DNA of 64,000 nucleotides from the NCBI RefSeq assembly GCF_049306965.1, contig NC_133181.1, positions 52,104,501-52,168,500 of the forward strand. Direction: 5' to 3'. The notes below the pieces were generated by a model that worked only from the letters and a program-made list of their open reading frames with translations, was not told where the DNA came from and searched no databases. Below are positions 11,833 through 24,966 of this stretch, in pieces. Every line of letters begins with the position of its first letter. Positions within the stretch are counted from its first letter, which is position 1. Source of the stretch: Danio rerio. Its lineage: Eukaryota > Chordata > Actinopteri > Cypriniformes > Danionidae. The translations under genes and the position numbers were made by a program.

Positions 11833-14057
11833 ATGGCAACCATGTCGACAGACCAGAATAATACACAACCTGTTCCTCAGCTGCTGTCAGTCGGAGAAAA
11901 GGAAAAGAAACGTCTTCTAGAGGTGTACGTTAAGCGAAGTCTCAGCCTTAACGATGGATCACAGAGTACTCCCAGAAAGGAGCAGAGATCACACAAATGG
12001 GTTCCCATCGTCGAGAAAAAGACAAGAGATCGCAGACATTCCAGCGATACATCTCTGAACTTAACTTCACAAGCCTCAATCTCGGATGAAGACATTAGAT
12101 TTGAATCCATTCCTGAAACGCCACTGGACAAAAAAGAGACACAGTCTGAGAAGAAATCTAAAAAGCGGGGAGTTAAGGAGAGTTTGCGGCAGAATGATGG
12201 ATCTAATGCGTCTCAGAAGTCCAATGGCAAATCCAAGAAGTGGTTTCAACGTTTGGATAAGGGCAAGGAGGAAGGTGGTCAAATCAGTGAGGCTTTACCC
12301 ACTCAAACAAATACAGTTACTGCTGGAGATAATAATGCAAAGGTGCTCGAAAATGCAGAGTCGTCTACAGTGGAAAAGAAAGAAAAGAAGGCAAAGAAAC
12401 CCACAGTGTGGAAGAGTTTCTTGAGTTGGTTCACCAAAGAAAACACTGAAAAGGAACAAGAACATCAGAGAACTGAAGAAGATGCTCCACACACCAAACC
12501 CTCTTCACCTCAGATCTCCTGCTTGCCTTTAGCCGATGCCCTGTCCAAAACTGACAACAACATACGCCGTTCGAAACCTTTGAAAAAGAAAAAGTCGTTT
12601 AAATGGAGGCGAAGCGGAGATACGTCAACTGCTAAATGTATGTATCTGATAGAACTTATTTGTGTTTATTTGAAGCTGGAATAAGGGCTGGCAATATGAT
12701 AAAAATATATTCTGATAACGATATGAATCACGATATTCTGTAAATTCAATCAATTAATAGTATATAAATATTTTTTTTCTTTTTTAAACAATTTAAAGTA
12801 TATATTTGAAAAATCTGCTTATTCTTGTGTAAATATTTTTCTCACTTTATTTAAAACTTCAGGGCAAATGATTAATTTAGGAATGGAGAAATATAAAATA
12901 TATCAATGAAATATTAAACACTATTCCTAAATTAATGATTACAGTCCTGACTTAAAATATGACTTAATTAACCTCCTAAAATCAGGGACCTGGTACTGGG
13001 TCCGTGACGTCATTTACTTCTCCATTCTTTAAATTTTAAAGGTCTGTAATGGCCCAATAACCCCATAAGTGGTTCCGTTCTCTCATCACTTGGAATAGAA
13101 TAACTTTTGCATAGATTATAATAGACATTTTCTTGTTTTCTTAATATTACTGACATGTGCAGGAACTACTAAAATTAATTACAGCAACCTAGACCACACA
13201 GAACCAAAAAAGGTACACTTTCAAATTTAGGTTTACAAAAAAACGCTTTTTTAGGGATTTATTATAACACGGACAACATATATAATTATTAATCAATTTC
13301 AACTGTGTTTTTTGAAAATTCAAAGGGTTTTCTTTTAAATGATACCAAACTTTTGCATTTAAACCTCTGCACGTGGATTTGGGAAGCTTTTAAATTTGTG
13401 TAGGCAAAATCCAGGCGGAAACCCAAAAATAGCACTCGACTTTAAAATCGTAAATGTAAACATTGTACATTCAATATTGCCGCTTTTTGCAGTACTGCCG
13501 CTATAATGCCGTGTAATATTGCGCTCATATAAATTATGGAAATGTATTACCATAAACAATATATTTTGCGACACCATGGAATAAATTATATACATATATG
13601 TTATTATACGATATACACATTTTCTATGATAAATATTGCGATATTGGGGAGTCAAACAGTATTCAGGTGCGGAAATTGAGTAATCACAATACTAAAATGC
13701 TTTTATTACTTGGTTTGGTCTCGTTTCTAGTCCAAATATCAAAAAATTCTTAGAGCAAGTAAAATTATGGTTTTGTTTTCACCGACAGAAAAAATAAGTC
13801 AAAATTAAGAGATTGTCCTTAAAACAAACAAAATTATCTGCTAGTAGGGTAAGTGAAATAATCTTGTTTTTGCTTTAAAATGTAGATATTTGGTCTAGAA
13901 ACAAGACAAAGGTCTATTTTTTAGTAATTATATAAATACCTTATAAATGCATTGATTAAATACAATTATGTAGCTCCTGCTCAACTATAAATCAGACACA
14001 CTATTGGGGATGCGCATATTGCGATATCGATGCTAAAGCGATATATTGTGCAGCCCT

Positions 14058-14092
<35 letters not shown>

Positions 14093-17000
14093 ATGTGTGT
14101 ATATATATTTTGTACAGCCCTAGTTGGAAAATTTCTAATGGAGTTTGACTTTTCGCAGCTGTGGAGATGGTGGAACACAGCAATTCATACTACGAGAAAA
14201 TGTCAGAGGAACTGGAGAAAATTGTGCATGAAGTGAAAGACAGTCCAACCGATGACAATCCCACTTCTCCACCAACAGCCCAGAATGCCTGCGCAGAAGG
14301 TTAGTGTTATTATGGTAAACTGTATTTGAATCATGCAAAGGAGATGGGTTAAATATTAGGTAGACTGAAAGCCACACACCAGTATAGAGTAGTTGTTGCT
14401 TAAGTAAAACAAATGAACATAAATAAGGGTTAAAGGTGTTGTTCATTCTCAGAAATTAAACTGAAACACTCTTTTACTTTGGGGGAATCAAAAAAAAGTT
14501 TTTTCCACCTGTAACAAACATGCTAACTACAATGAAAGAAGATTGCTTTGTATGAAGGATAGAAATGTGGAACAAGAATTTTCCTTAAAGGGACAGTTCA
14601 CACGTCATGATTTTGCAAAGTATGATGCAATCCTGGATTAACATCTATGTTGATCCTGGAACATCATTTTTGTACTAAAATGTAATCCATACCTATTCCC
14701 TACCCCTAAACCCAACCATAACTACATTATTTCCAAAATCAGAGGGGAATAATAAATGGATAGCCATCATGTATAAGTGCATAAACCTATCCTAACCTTA
14801 ACACAGTCAGTACGATTGGAATGTTGTGATGTTAATCCAGGAACATGTCCTACTTGAAGAAATCAGGCTGGCAGGACAGTTCACCCAAAAATGAAAATTG
14901 CCATTATTTACTCCCCTTTCACTTGTGATTCACCTGTTCTAACTTCGGTTTAACACAAAAGAGGATATTTTGAAGAATGTTAGAAACCTTTAGCCTTTGA
15001 CTTCTTAGTATATTTCTTTCCTGATTTTGATGTTCTTCATAAAATCATTTCTGCTTAAACAGAAAAAAACTCCAAAAACTCTTTGATACCACTAGAGGGA
15101 GATTAAATTGTAATTTGTTTTTATTTTGAGGTGAACTATCCCTTTAAGAACAAGTTATCATTAAAAGAAGAGATCACCAAAAATGACATTTTACTCACCT
15201 TAAAGAGGTTCCAACCTATGTTGTTTGTTTCTACTATTTAACACACAGACAAAAAGGTATTTTTGAGGAATGTTAGTTTGACTGCACCCGTTGAACTTCT
15301 TTAGCCTTGGGACAAAACAATCAGTGGCTACTGCAACTTTTTGGTTGAATATCTTCTTTTGTGTTCCACCAACGAAAGTGTTTGTTTAACGTTTAGATAT
15401 TTGGAACAACGAAATCAGAATGACAAAAATATTCTGTTGTTGAACGAACAGGTTATCAATTAAAGGGCTAGTTCACCCAAAAATAAATGTGTTCACTATT
15501 TACAAGTTGTGTATAAACTTGTTTTTGGGTGAACTATCCCTTTAAGCAGTATAGCTGCAAATTAAATGCATTCTACTATAAATTATTAGTTTTTTAAACA
15601 ATATACTGATATTTCTCAACAGACACATAGGAGAATTTAAAATTTCACAACTTTAACAGTTCATAGTGACCATGTAGAGCAAAGCAATAACTATACATTT
15701 CCATATAAATTGTCTGTAACTTCTAAAGTACTGTCATTTAATTATGTACTTCCTCTCCATGTTCTTAGTCACACACATGCTTCAAACGTCTAGAAAACAC
15801 AATCATAAAAGGTTTTATGATTTTTGTCCTTTGGAATGTGACAGATATTGACATACCATCTTGTTACTCTATAGTAAAACAGTGTGAAAAGAGTGTATGC
15901 AAAGAGTTAAAAATATTCAGTATAGATTTTGGATTGTTTACTGATTTTAATTCATGTTTTTAATGTTTTTCCCACTAGTCTCTCAAGAAGAGGCTATCAG
16001 GAGAATCATAGAACTGATAAAGCAGCAAGGAGACAAAATAAATGACACGGTAAGCATCTCGTTCCCTCCTGAGACCAATATCTGGCACAGTTTCATATGT
16101 GTGAAATGCTAAAGTGTGTTCTTTCGGGGGAATACTCCCTTAGGTTGCATTTCAGTCCAATTTTGTGTCTAAGGGTGCTTTCACAAGCTGAAGATCCCTT
16201 GTTTTGTTCAGAAACAGGGATTAAACAGGCAAATTAAACAGATTAAACAGGTTACTAAACAGACAAAAATAGTTCAAACTCGTCACGTGCGAGTAAACTC
16301 TCCTCACATTGTTCAGAGTTTGGTTTATATTTCCGAATTCCACTCAGCTATCATACGTCATTATTTTAATGTATGATGATAAGAAATGAGACGATATACG
16401 TGAAAAGATGCTCTATAATCTTAAATGATAAAACCCAGAGATTTTGTCATCACCAAATATAAATCAGATGTAAGAATTTTTCATAGCCTCATTTCAATTT
16501 TCAAGGGTTTAAAATGTATATCAATTCGATATCAGAAGTTGAGTTAACCAAAACGTTAATTATATTACTTTTTTTAATAGTTCAGACAGAATGCTTTTAT
16601 AACCTAGTTGGTCTTACACCACCCAACCTGCTTCGAGCTGGGATTGAACCGGCGACTTTCCACATGGGTGTCGATTGCTCTAACAAGGAGACTATGGCCT
16701 CTAGCATCTGTTGCTAGAGCACCTTTTAGAGATCCGAGGAGTGAGGTTTACCTGCACAGCACTTCACTAGCTGGCCTCCATTACGCTCATCCCACTAATC
16801 CTCACTCCCAAGCTGGGTCACGGCACCAGTGTAACCCTGCTCCGAGCTGGGATTGAACTGGTGACTCTCCACATGGGAGTTGGTTGCTCTAACAAGGAGG
16901 CTAAAGACCATAACCTCTTGTGTCTGTCGCACAGCACTTCACTAGCTGGTCTCCGCTACAAGTTCACTTTCTATTTGACATGAAACACACTTTCTGGTTG

Positions 17001-19368
17001 AAATGATATCTCTACTTATCATTCTCCTTTCTTATGCTGCGGTCACACCAGATGAAGCGTCGAGCGAGAGTGATTTACATGTTAAGTCAATGCATAGGCA
17101 CGAATAGACATCCTGCGGCGCGATATGCTTGAGTGACGCAATTCGTGAGAATGAGGCGGCGCGAATGTCCACTGAAGTTCAGATTTTCCAACTAGAGCTA
17201 TACGTGTGTAAAGCCCTGCTCACTCTGTGAGATTTCAGCCACGATTTTAGTCATCTAAGACAAATTTGGGAAATCCTGGGCTAAAATTGGTGATCTTTGA
17301 TTGTTGGTTTGACATTTTTACTGACAGCTGCTTAAAGCCCGTTGTGATCAGATTTTTGATGAAGTTTCCGATGACGTTCTGGCAGTGTCAGAACAGCCAA
17401 CAGGAGCTCCGAATTTGATAACGCAATCCATGCGACAAGTGAAATGACCATGTGGAAACGTGGTAAAGTCTAGATTGGATACGTGGCCTACCGGAAGTGC
17501 GATATGCACATCAATTATAGCAGCATTTTTTTATGACACTGTATAACAATAATTAATATTTTTACAGTACTGTGACAATTGGGTTTAGGGTTGTGGTGGT
17601 TGTAGGCAATAAAAATACAATTTATTAGGTAATTTAATAGATTACATACATAATAGTCTGAACAGCTACTGTTTTTACATCACTGTGATGGTGGGGTTTA
17701 GCGTTGAAGTGGGGGTAGACGTTAATAAAATGCAATAAATGGGAAATTTAATAAGTATAAATAATTCTCGTTAACTTCCGGCCACAACGATATCCGATCT
17801 AGCAACAACTGGGAAATGTCAAAATTGTTTTTTTTTTCTTTCTGGTTTTATTATTAAGACACACTGTGTGCAAAATTACCATTACAGATAGTTTACATTT
17901 GCAGTGAGGAATCATTTAAGAACGCGGGATAGTGAAAGTGTCAAGGGTGGATGACGTCAAACACCGGGGGCGTTTTTCTTTTGTGTTTGGCGCGTCTTCA
18001 TTGTCGTTCAGTCTGACTTTATGAAAGCTGAGATCTTATAGTGTAACATGGGAGCCATGTTTATGCAGTCTGACATGTTACAATCATTCAGGATTATATA
18101 AAACAATTCAAAAATAAAATTTTGCACAGTGTAAGAAGGCCTTAAGTCATGCAAAACATTCAACTCGCATCACGTCATTTGCACCACAGGATGTCTATTT
18201 GCGTCTTTACATGTAAATCACTCACGCTTGACGCTTCATCTGCATCTGGGGTGAACACAGCATGAGAAGAGAGAATGATGAGTAGAGATATCACTCCTAC
18301 CAGAAAAAGTATGTTAGCCAATCAGGAGTTTTCCCCTGTAGGGGCGTGATTATGACGTAGTGCTAGTTATTGGTGTCCTGGGAGAAAATCCTCGTGCCAA
18401 CAAAGGACAATAGTTCATCAGGCTGGGTTCAGTCTAAAGAACCGCTGAAAGCTTCCATCATGCAGGTATATTTTCTGGAGGAGTAGATGAACTCACAGAG
18501 TTGGGTGCACCTCTGATTGGATCTAGTGGACTCAGACACGCCTCCAAAGGAATCAACGCTGTTTATCAGCCTTCCTAAAGCACATAAACACAGCTATTCT
18601 CTCAATAAAATCCATGTTAGCCATTTAGCAAGGAAGCTACGCGTCTATTGTGAAGTGAATTTGACACGCGAATGAAGCGAGTAAACTCAAAATGTTCACA
18701 CGTCTTTTAGGTGTGAATAGCACGATTTATCCGTCCGTGCCGCGTCTGGTGTGAACACCACATTAAAGCTGTATATATGCCCATTACACGTCCATAATAA
18801 ACTATGATATAGCCTGGTTCATTGGATCGTATTGCTTTCTCACTACAACTTAACCTCTCCAGAGTTTTTTTTTTTAATTGTGCAGAGACCACCTTGTTCA
18901 GGCGTTCTCGGACCATTTGTTTTGTTTACGCCTAAACGAAGGGGGCAAACGCACCAGATTCTGAAACAAACGTCAATGTGTGAAAGCATCCTAAAGGTGG
19001 AGTGGAACCCAGAATTTATGTTTTCTCTTCTCTTGTCTCCCCCGCAGCTAAAGGAAAACCCCACTGTATGTGCCTATCTGGATTCTGGCTTCTCCTATAG
19101 TTCCTTCCAGCAAATGGCCGATCAATATGTGCAGTCGGAAGTTCCCAATAAGAAAACCCATCAGCCTGTGGTGGCACCAGAGCTGGTGAAGTTCGCTTTT
19201 ACGCTGGATTTTACCGCCAGAGTAGCTAATCTACACAGCCAATCCACAGGCCAGATCATGGGCTTCGGGAACCAGTATCTCCAGGATCGCTTCACTCACA
19301 TGAGCGAGAGCCATCCGCATCTCGCTGACATTAAAGCAGGAGACCGGAGAACGCTCAACCTGGAGTAA
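11833..19368 (+). CDS. bcl2l14: Bcl-2-like protein 14 (Bcl-G)-like, complete, four coding exons
   Basis: Coding exons are 11833-12637, 14159-14299, 15979-16049 and 19048-19368. All junctions are GT-AG and the phases agree, giving 445 codons plus TAA. The first exon opens at 11824 after a pyrimidine-rich acceptor, so an upstream 5' UTR exon is expected. Residues 1-268 are low-complexity, rich in Lys, Ser and Glu, with no recognisable domain. Residues 316-445 resemble the C-terminal half of vertebrate BCL2L14: an amphipathic BH3-like helix (IRRIIELIKQQGDKIND, about 322-338), then DSGFSYSSF (351-359), then a BH2-like block MGFGNQYLQDRF (410-421) matching the human LGFGTKYL region. No C-terminal membrane anchor is visible. 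In mammals the family is linked to apoptosis, though its killing activity is disputed. A polyadenylation signal lies at 19689. The exon structure is firm; the name rests on the C-terminal match. Confidence 0.85.
12685..14122. mobile_element. hAT-like 'gggctgcacaatat' repeat complex in bcl2l14 intron
   Basis: The left end GGGCTGGCAATATGATAAAA and the right ends (..ATATTGTGCAGCCC at about 14057 and ..TTGTACAGCCC at about 14122) are inverted relatives. A TA/TG microsatellite separates the two right ends. The interior is a mosaic I cannot assign. Confidence 0.5.
14872..15148. mobile_element. MITE of the 'agttcacccaaaa' family
   Basis: The left end CAGTTCACCCAAAAATGAAA is mirrored by GGTGAACTATCCCTTTAAG on the right. 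It lies in a bcl2l14 intron. A similar left end occurs at about 14589. Confidence 0.65.
15460..15546. mobile_element. Very short MITE copy (about 87 bp)
   Basis: TTAAAGGGCTAGTTCACCCA on the left and its inverted form on the right, with about 45 bases between. It is essentially the two ends of the family and little else. Confidence 0.65.
16600..16965 (-). repeat. Tandem pair of tRNA-like/SINE units
   Basis: Two copies of a unit starting near 16635 and 16844 share GAGCTGGGATTGAAC, then a stem-like stretch ending CTAACAAGGAG. Reversed, GTTCAATCCC matches a Pol III B box and a tRNA T-loop. 'cacagcacttcactagctgg' also occurs twice (16757, 16933). It lies in bcl2l14 intron 3; probably a tRNA-derived SINE or tRNA pseudogene dimer. 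Confidence 0.55.
16990..18312. mobile_element. Large fold-back element in bcl2l14 intron 3
   Basis: The left arm (about 16990-17130) and the right arm (about 18165-18312) are imperfect inverted copies. 'gatatctctactTATCATTCTC' and 'gcggtcacaccagatgaagcg' have reverse matches at the other end. The interior is non-coding. Another related end (CGTCTGGTGTGAAC) lies at about 18745. Confidence 0.65.
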
Positions 19369-19688
19369 GAATAGATTAGCTTGTAGAAGTGTGAAGTTTC
19401 ACCTGCTGGATTACATTTGAAGCCCAAATAGACATATATGGAAATACATGCAAATGACACGTATGACATACAAGTTCGTAGTTGAAGTTTGCATATATAA
19501 AATGTGTGTCATATATGCACATATATTTTGAAATATTAAACTATAGCTAAAGTTGTTTTTCTGTATTTTATCTTATTTTATTCCGTAACTTTTTTTACTT
19601 ATTGATAATCTGTTTCTTTTTTAAGGTCACTTGCGGTCGTTTAAGCATTTCACGGCATATTATACTATGTATGAATGTGTGTGTGACA

Positions 19689-19694
19689 AATAAA
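19689..19694 (+). terminator. Polyadenylation signal of bcl2l14
   Basis: AATAAA lies about 320 bases after the TAA, just before a DANA SINE begins. It is the first good signal downstream of the stop codon. Confidence 0.55.
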
Positions 19695-19714
19695 ATTTGA
19701 TTTGATATTGCAAA

Positions 19715-20390
19715 AATGGTGGCTCAGTGGTTAGCACTGCTGCCTCACAACAAGAAACTCACTGGTTCGAGCCAAGACTGGACCAGTTGGCATTTCTGTG
19801 TAGAGTTTGCATGTTCTCCCCGTGTTCGCATGGGTTTCCTCCGGGTGCTTCTGTTTCCCCCCAAGAAATGCTCTATTGACCTTATTCTAAAATGCGGAAG
19901 TGCGCCTGTTTTCGCGATTGTCTTAGAATTTCCGTTTCAGTCGCCTATGGGAGAAATGACAAGGAATAATAAACGGCAAAAAACGGTCAAACTACTTGCT
20001 CTACAAACAAATGTTTGCATGACTATACAGACCAAGTAGAATAATATAACAAGGAAATATCAGTTTGCAACATCAAACAGAGAAACAAGCAGTTTTTAAT
20101 GTCTAAAAATGAATGGAAGTGAATGAGACCGGAAGTCTCGTGCCAAATAGATTCGATTGGCAGCGCCCGCTCGTCTGCGGAGAATAAGGTCAATAGGTGA
20201 ATTGAATAAGCTAAACTCTTAGTGTATGAGTGTGCGTGTGAATAAGAGTGTTTGGGTGTTTCCCAGTACTGGGTTGCAGCTGGAAGGGCATCCTCTGCTT
20301 AAAACATATGCTGGATAAGTTGGCAGTTCATTCCGCTGTGGCGACCTCTGATAAATAAGGGACTAAGCTGAAGGAAAATAAATGTGTATT
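19715..20390 (+). mobile_element. DANA SINE split by a second TIR transposon
   Basis: The head and body (19715-19873) and the 3' part (20196-20390) are DANA. Between them lies 19876-20193, with TIRs TTGACCTTATTCT / AGAATAAGGTCAA and TA on both sides. Some DANA bases at the junction appear to have been lost. Confidence 0.8.
19876..20193. mobile_element. Non-autonomous TIR element (TTGACCTTATTCT ends)
   Basis: The terminal inverted repeats match perfectly over at least 13 bases. TA flanks lie at 19874-19875 and 20194-20195. 318 bases, no coding capacity. Confidence 0.75.
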
Positions 20391-20588
20391 GCCTAAATGG
20401 CCATTCATTATACATATTTTTAATTATTGAGACTAAAAATATGTGCTTATTATGTTACCTATTATGTTACATATGTGTTTATATATACTTGTAGCTAATA
20501 TATTAGAACATATATGGACATATTTTAAATTCTAATAGTTGAAGAACAAAATGAAATTGCCATTTTTGCAATATGCATATGATATATA

Positions 20589-20980
20589 CACACCCAATCA
20601 ATAGTTTGGGGTCAGTTTTTTTTTTTCTTTTTTTAAAGAAAATTATTTTGTTTATCAAGGTGGCATTTATTAAATGTAAAAAAAAATGTAAATACTTATT
20701 TATTAAATGTTTATTTATGACTTATTGTATGTAGTTTCAAATGAAGTTATTACTCCAGTCAGGATCACGTGAGTGATGAAGCTGAAAGTTCTTCTTTAAA
20801 ATCACTGGAATAAATTATTCTATTAATATATAAACTACTTTTGAACAGTTATTTTTATAGTGCAATAATATTTCACAATTTGTACTGTATTGTTGATTAC
20901 ATAAATGGAGCTTTGATGAGCAGGATTAGCTCATTTTAAAACATTTAAAACATCCCACTGACCCCAAACTTTCGGTAGTG
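20589..20980. mobile_element. Tc1/mariner-type MITE
   Basis: The ends read CACACCCAATCAATAGTTTG and, inverted, CACTACCGAAAGTTTGGGGT, flanked by TA. AT-rich body without a transposase. Confidence 0.7.
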
Positions 20981-20999
20981 TATCTGAAATCAAAATCTG

Positions 21000-21790
21000 A
21001 ACTTGTATGTCATTTGCATATATTTCCATATATCTGATTTCTATATGGGAATGTGGCATCATAAAGGGAACGAGATTTTAAAATGTATTTTGCACAGCAA
21101 CACAAATATTGTGTTAACATGCCAGATTACTGTGAAATCCATGCAAGACTGTGAATATTCAACATTCGTGAATAATATTTTTTTAAAGAAACCAGCACTT
21201 AAGATGAGCTCTTCATATGCACATACTAAATCTTAATATATAATGACTTGTTTGTGTTATTTTGTCATAAAAACATGAAGTAAGCTAGGTAAATCTAATG
21301 TGAATTGAACAACTGACAAATTTGCACAGCTTGCATTTGTTATTTTTATTATATAATGTCATTTTATCTACACTATACCTCAAAATTGTACGTTCTGTTC
21401 ACTAAGTATATTTGTATGCTAGCTGTATTGTAACTGTGTATGCGGGCATATGCAGAATGTTTGCATCATAAAGATTTAAGTATATTAAATAAACTGAGTT
21501 TTGTAAAGTGTTGTCCGTGATTTCTTTTATTTTCATCCATATTATCTATGAAGTAAAGATCCATTTAAATGATTACTTTCTGTTATTATTTGTGCAACTT
21601 TTTTGCACATGGCTATATTTATCCATATTTTATTTAAAGTCAAATCCATCTTCGTATGTTGTTTATTATTATAAGGTACCTATTAGATCCATTAATGGTT
21701 AGGGTTTTTTTATTTAATTCTTACTAATTCATATAAATACTCATGTAGTTAGTTATATTGTTAAGTGCTTTGTTTATATACAACCAATTA
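21000..21790. other. Gene-free AT-rich stretch
   Basis: Nothing recognisable; the short frames look like chance. Confidence 0.5.
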
Positions 21791-22818
<1,028 letters not shown>

Positions 22819-23308
22819 ATATATATATTTATTATTATTATTATTTATTATTTTTTTTTTTAAAGCTGAATGATGATGGAACATTATTTACCCAAATTTT
22901 GACATTTTATTGTCATTGCAGTTATCTGAAACAGACACTTGCATGATTTCTATGAATTTATAATCACCTTGTGAAGTTCACTAGATGCAAACATATTTTA
23001 CACATGTATACCTTGCCATATATGCCAAATATACTACAAACGTACACTTTGCGGACCATATTTAACACACTTTCTTTTACTCTTCCTCTTGCGCATCCAT
23101 GCAGGAGATAAAAGGGTAAGAGAGATCCTCATCTTCATTCCTCCAGTCCTGTAATAATCTTCCCTCGTGATCATACATGTTCCTCTGAAGCTGTGGCGTT
23201 TCTGTTTTTTTGTTGTTGTTTTTTTTGTCTATTTCTAACTTTACATCGAGCTGCATGTGGAAGGTTGAATACCGTGTTTTTGTAGTGATGTTATCTGTGT
23301 TTTTGCAG

Positions 23309-23527
23309 AAAGTGCCAGATTCACTGAGCTGGAAGCTGAGGCAGACGGGCTGCTTTTGGCTCCTGTGTTTCAGCCGCATCTTTGAGGAAGATGTGGCGAG
23401 ACGGCATGACAGAAAACGAAAAGCAGAAGAAAGTGAAGGGAAATGGGGAAGGGAGGTTAAAGAAAGAGCTGGCAGACAGAACCAAGGTGCAAGTGCGGGG
23501 ACCAAAGGCAAAAGCAGGAGTCTGTAA
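23309..23527 (+). pseudogene. Exon-like fragment on the opposite strand, possibly from the same lipase relic
   Basis: A good acceptor (tgtttttgcag) precedes KVPDSLSWKLRQTGCFWLLCF, followed by a basic low-complexity tail and a stop at 23525. VP(D/E)xxxWxxxQTG has the same spacing as human PNPLA2 VPEDIRWMKEQTG, the segment that should directly follow the 25.5-kb fragment. It is on the other strand, so if the match is real an inversion separates them. No upstream plus-strand partner exon is visible. On the minus strand the same DNA is also open. Chance similarity remains quite possible. Confidence 0.25.
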
Positions 23528-23629
23528 AATTCAGGAAGATCTAATCATGATATTGAAATCTGAATATACATCAATCTATACATTATTTAGCCGACACATT
23601 TATCCAAAACTAATTGGATTTCTTGGTAA

Positions 23630-23977
23630 TCATTCATTCATTTTCCTTTGGCTTAGTCTCTTATGTATCAGGGGCCACCACAGTGGAATGAACCGCCAAC
23701 TATTCTAGCATATGTTTTACACAGCGGATACCCTTCCAGCAGCAACTCAGTACTTGGAAACACCCATACACACTCATTCACACACACACTTGAACACTAC
23801 GGCCATTTTAGTTAATCCAATTTACTTATAGTCCATGTCTTTGGATTGAGGGGGGAAACAGAGCACCCAGGCCAGAGGAAACCCACACAGAGTTGCCAAC
23901 TGGCCCATCTGGGACATGAACCAGTGTCCTTTTTGCTGTGAGGTGACAGTGCTAACCACTGAGTCACTGTGCTGCCC
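23630..23977 (-). mobile_element. DANA SINE, full length
   Basis: Begins with CATTCATTCATTTTCC and ends in the tRNA-like head (GTGAGGTGACAGTGCTAACC, about 23938-23957). It forms an inverted pair with the next copy. Confidence 0.9.
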
Positions 23978-24007
23978 AGCTTATTATATATTTTTAGCTT
24001 ATTGTTT

Positions 24008-24275
24008 CAGTGTGGAGTTTGCATGTTCGCGTGAGTTTCTTCCTGATTTCCCTCACAAGTCCAAACACATGTGCTATAGGTGAATTGGGTAGGCTAAATT
24101 GTCCATAGTGCATGTATGTGAATGTGTGTGTATAAGGGTTTCCCAGTGATGGGTTGCAGCTTGGAAGGCATCCGCTGTGTAAAACATATGCTGGATAAGT
24201 GGGCGGTTCATTCCGCTGTGGCGACCCCAGATTAATAAAGGGATTAAGCCGAAAAGGAAATGAATGAATGTATTG
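24008..24275 (+). mobile_element. DANA SINE, 5'-truncated
   Basis: Begins within the body (GTGTGGAGTTTGCATGTTC) and ends AAATGAATGAATG. Orientation is opposite to the copy 30 bases away. Confidence 0.9.
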
Positions 24276-24679
24276 ATTGCATGTATAAATTTGTTATAAA
24301 TGGGTTGATTTTGTTCCAGACACATACAATAAATGCTTAAATATCTATTACATATGTGGTACTGCTTATATTATTTCACCATCTGTACACCAATATAAGT
24401 AGTGAATGTGCATGTCCGTGCATGGGGCTGTGTCGGTGTGGTAATGCTGGTGTGGCTACAGTGCCAGGGCAGATTTTTAGTCCCAGTCCGCCCCTGGCAG
24501 GGATACAATCAGCCAGCGCAGTCGTCCCTCCGTAGTGAAAAGCTAAATTTTGTGTCTGTTTGCTTACTTGCGGTAGTTCCATTGGCATTTTCCCACACAT
24601 TAATTCTGACCAATCGAAAAGCAGTTTAGGAAATATGTTCAATAACATCTGGCCAATGAGTGATGTGGATTTTGTCAGA

Positions 24680-24966
24680 TGACTGCATTTTGGTTCTTTT
24701 TAACTGGTTTAAACCAAATCAAGCAGTGTGATGTGAAAACGACCTAAAGACGGCAGAAAATGCTACAATGTATCATTTATTGCCTCTGTTCCGGACCAAA
24801 TGAACCGAACCACAGATGTGAAAGCACTCTTTCAGGCAGTCTTGGGTACGGTTCACGGGTGCGCACCCGAGTTCAGAAGACAGCATTCTCACTAGCTAAA
24901 TGAAGCGTACTCTGATGAGAAACAAACCCGAGTGCTGACTAAAAGTGCTAGTGTGAAAACATCCTT
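24680..24966. repeat. Degenerate 'gtgtgaaagca' TIR-type repeat
   Basis: Phrases such as GATGTGAAAGCACTCTTTCAG and GTGTGAAAACATCCTT resemble the outer element ends around bcl2l14 intron 3 (16160 and 18960). Boundaries unclear. Confidence 0.35.

Noticed and set aside
23077-23200. Acidic minus-strand tail (YDHEGRLLQDWRNEDEDLSY)
   Set aside because: Looks protein-like, but the preceding AG lacks a pyrimidine tract and no partner exon was found.
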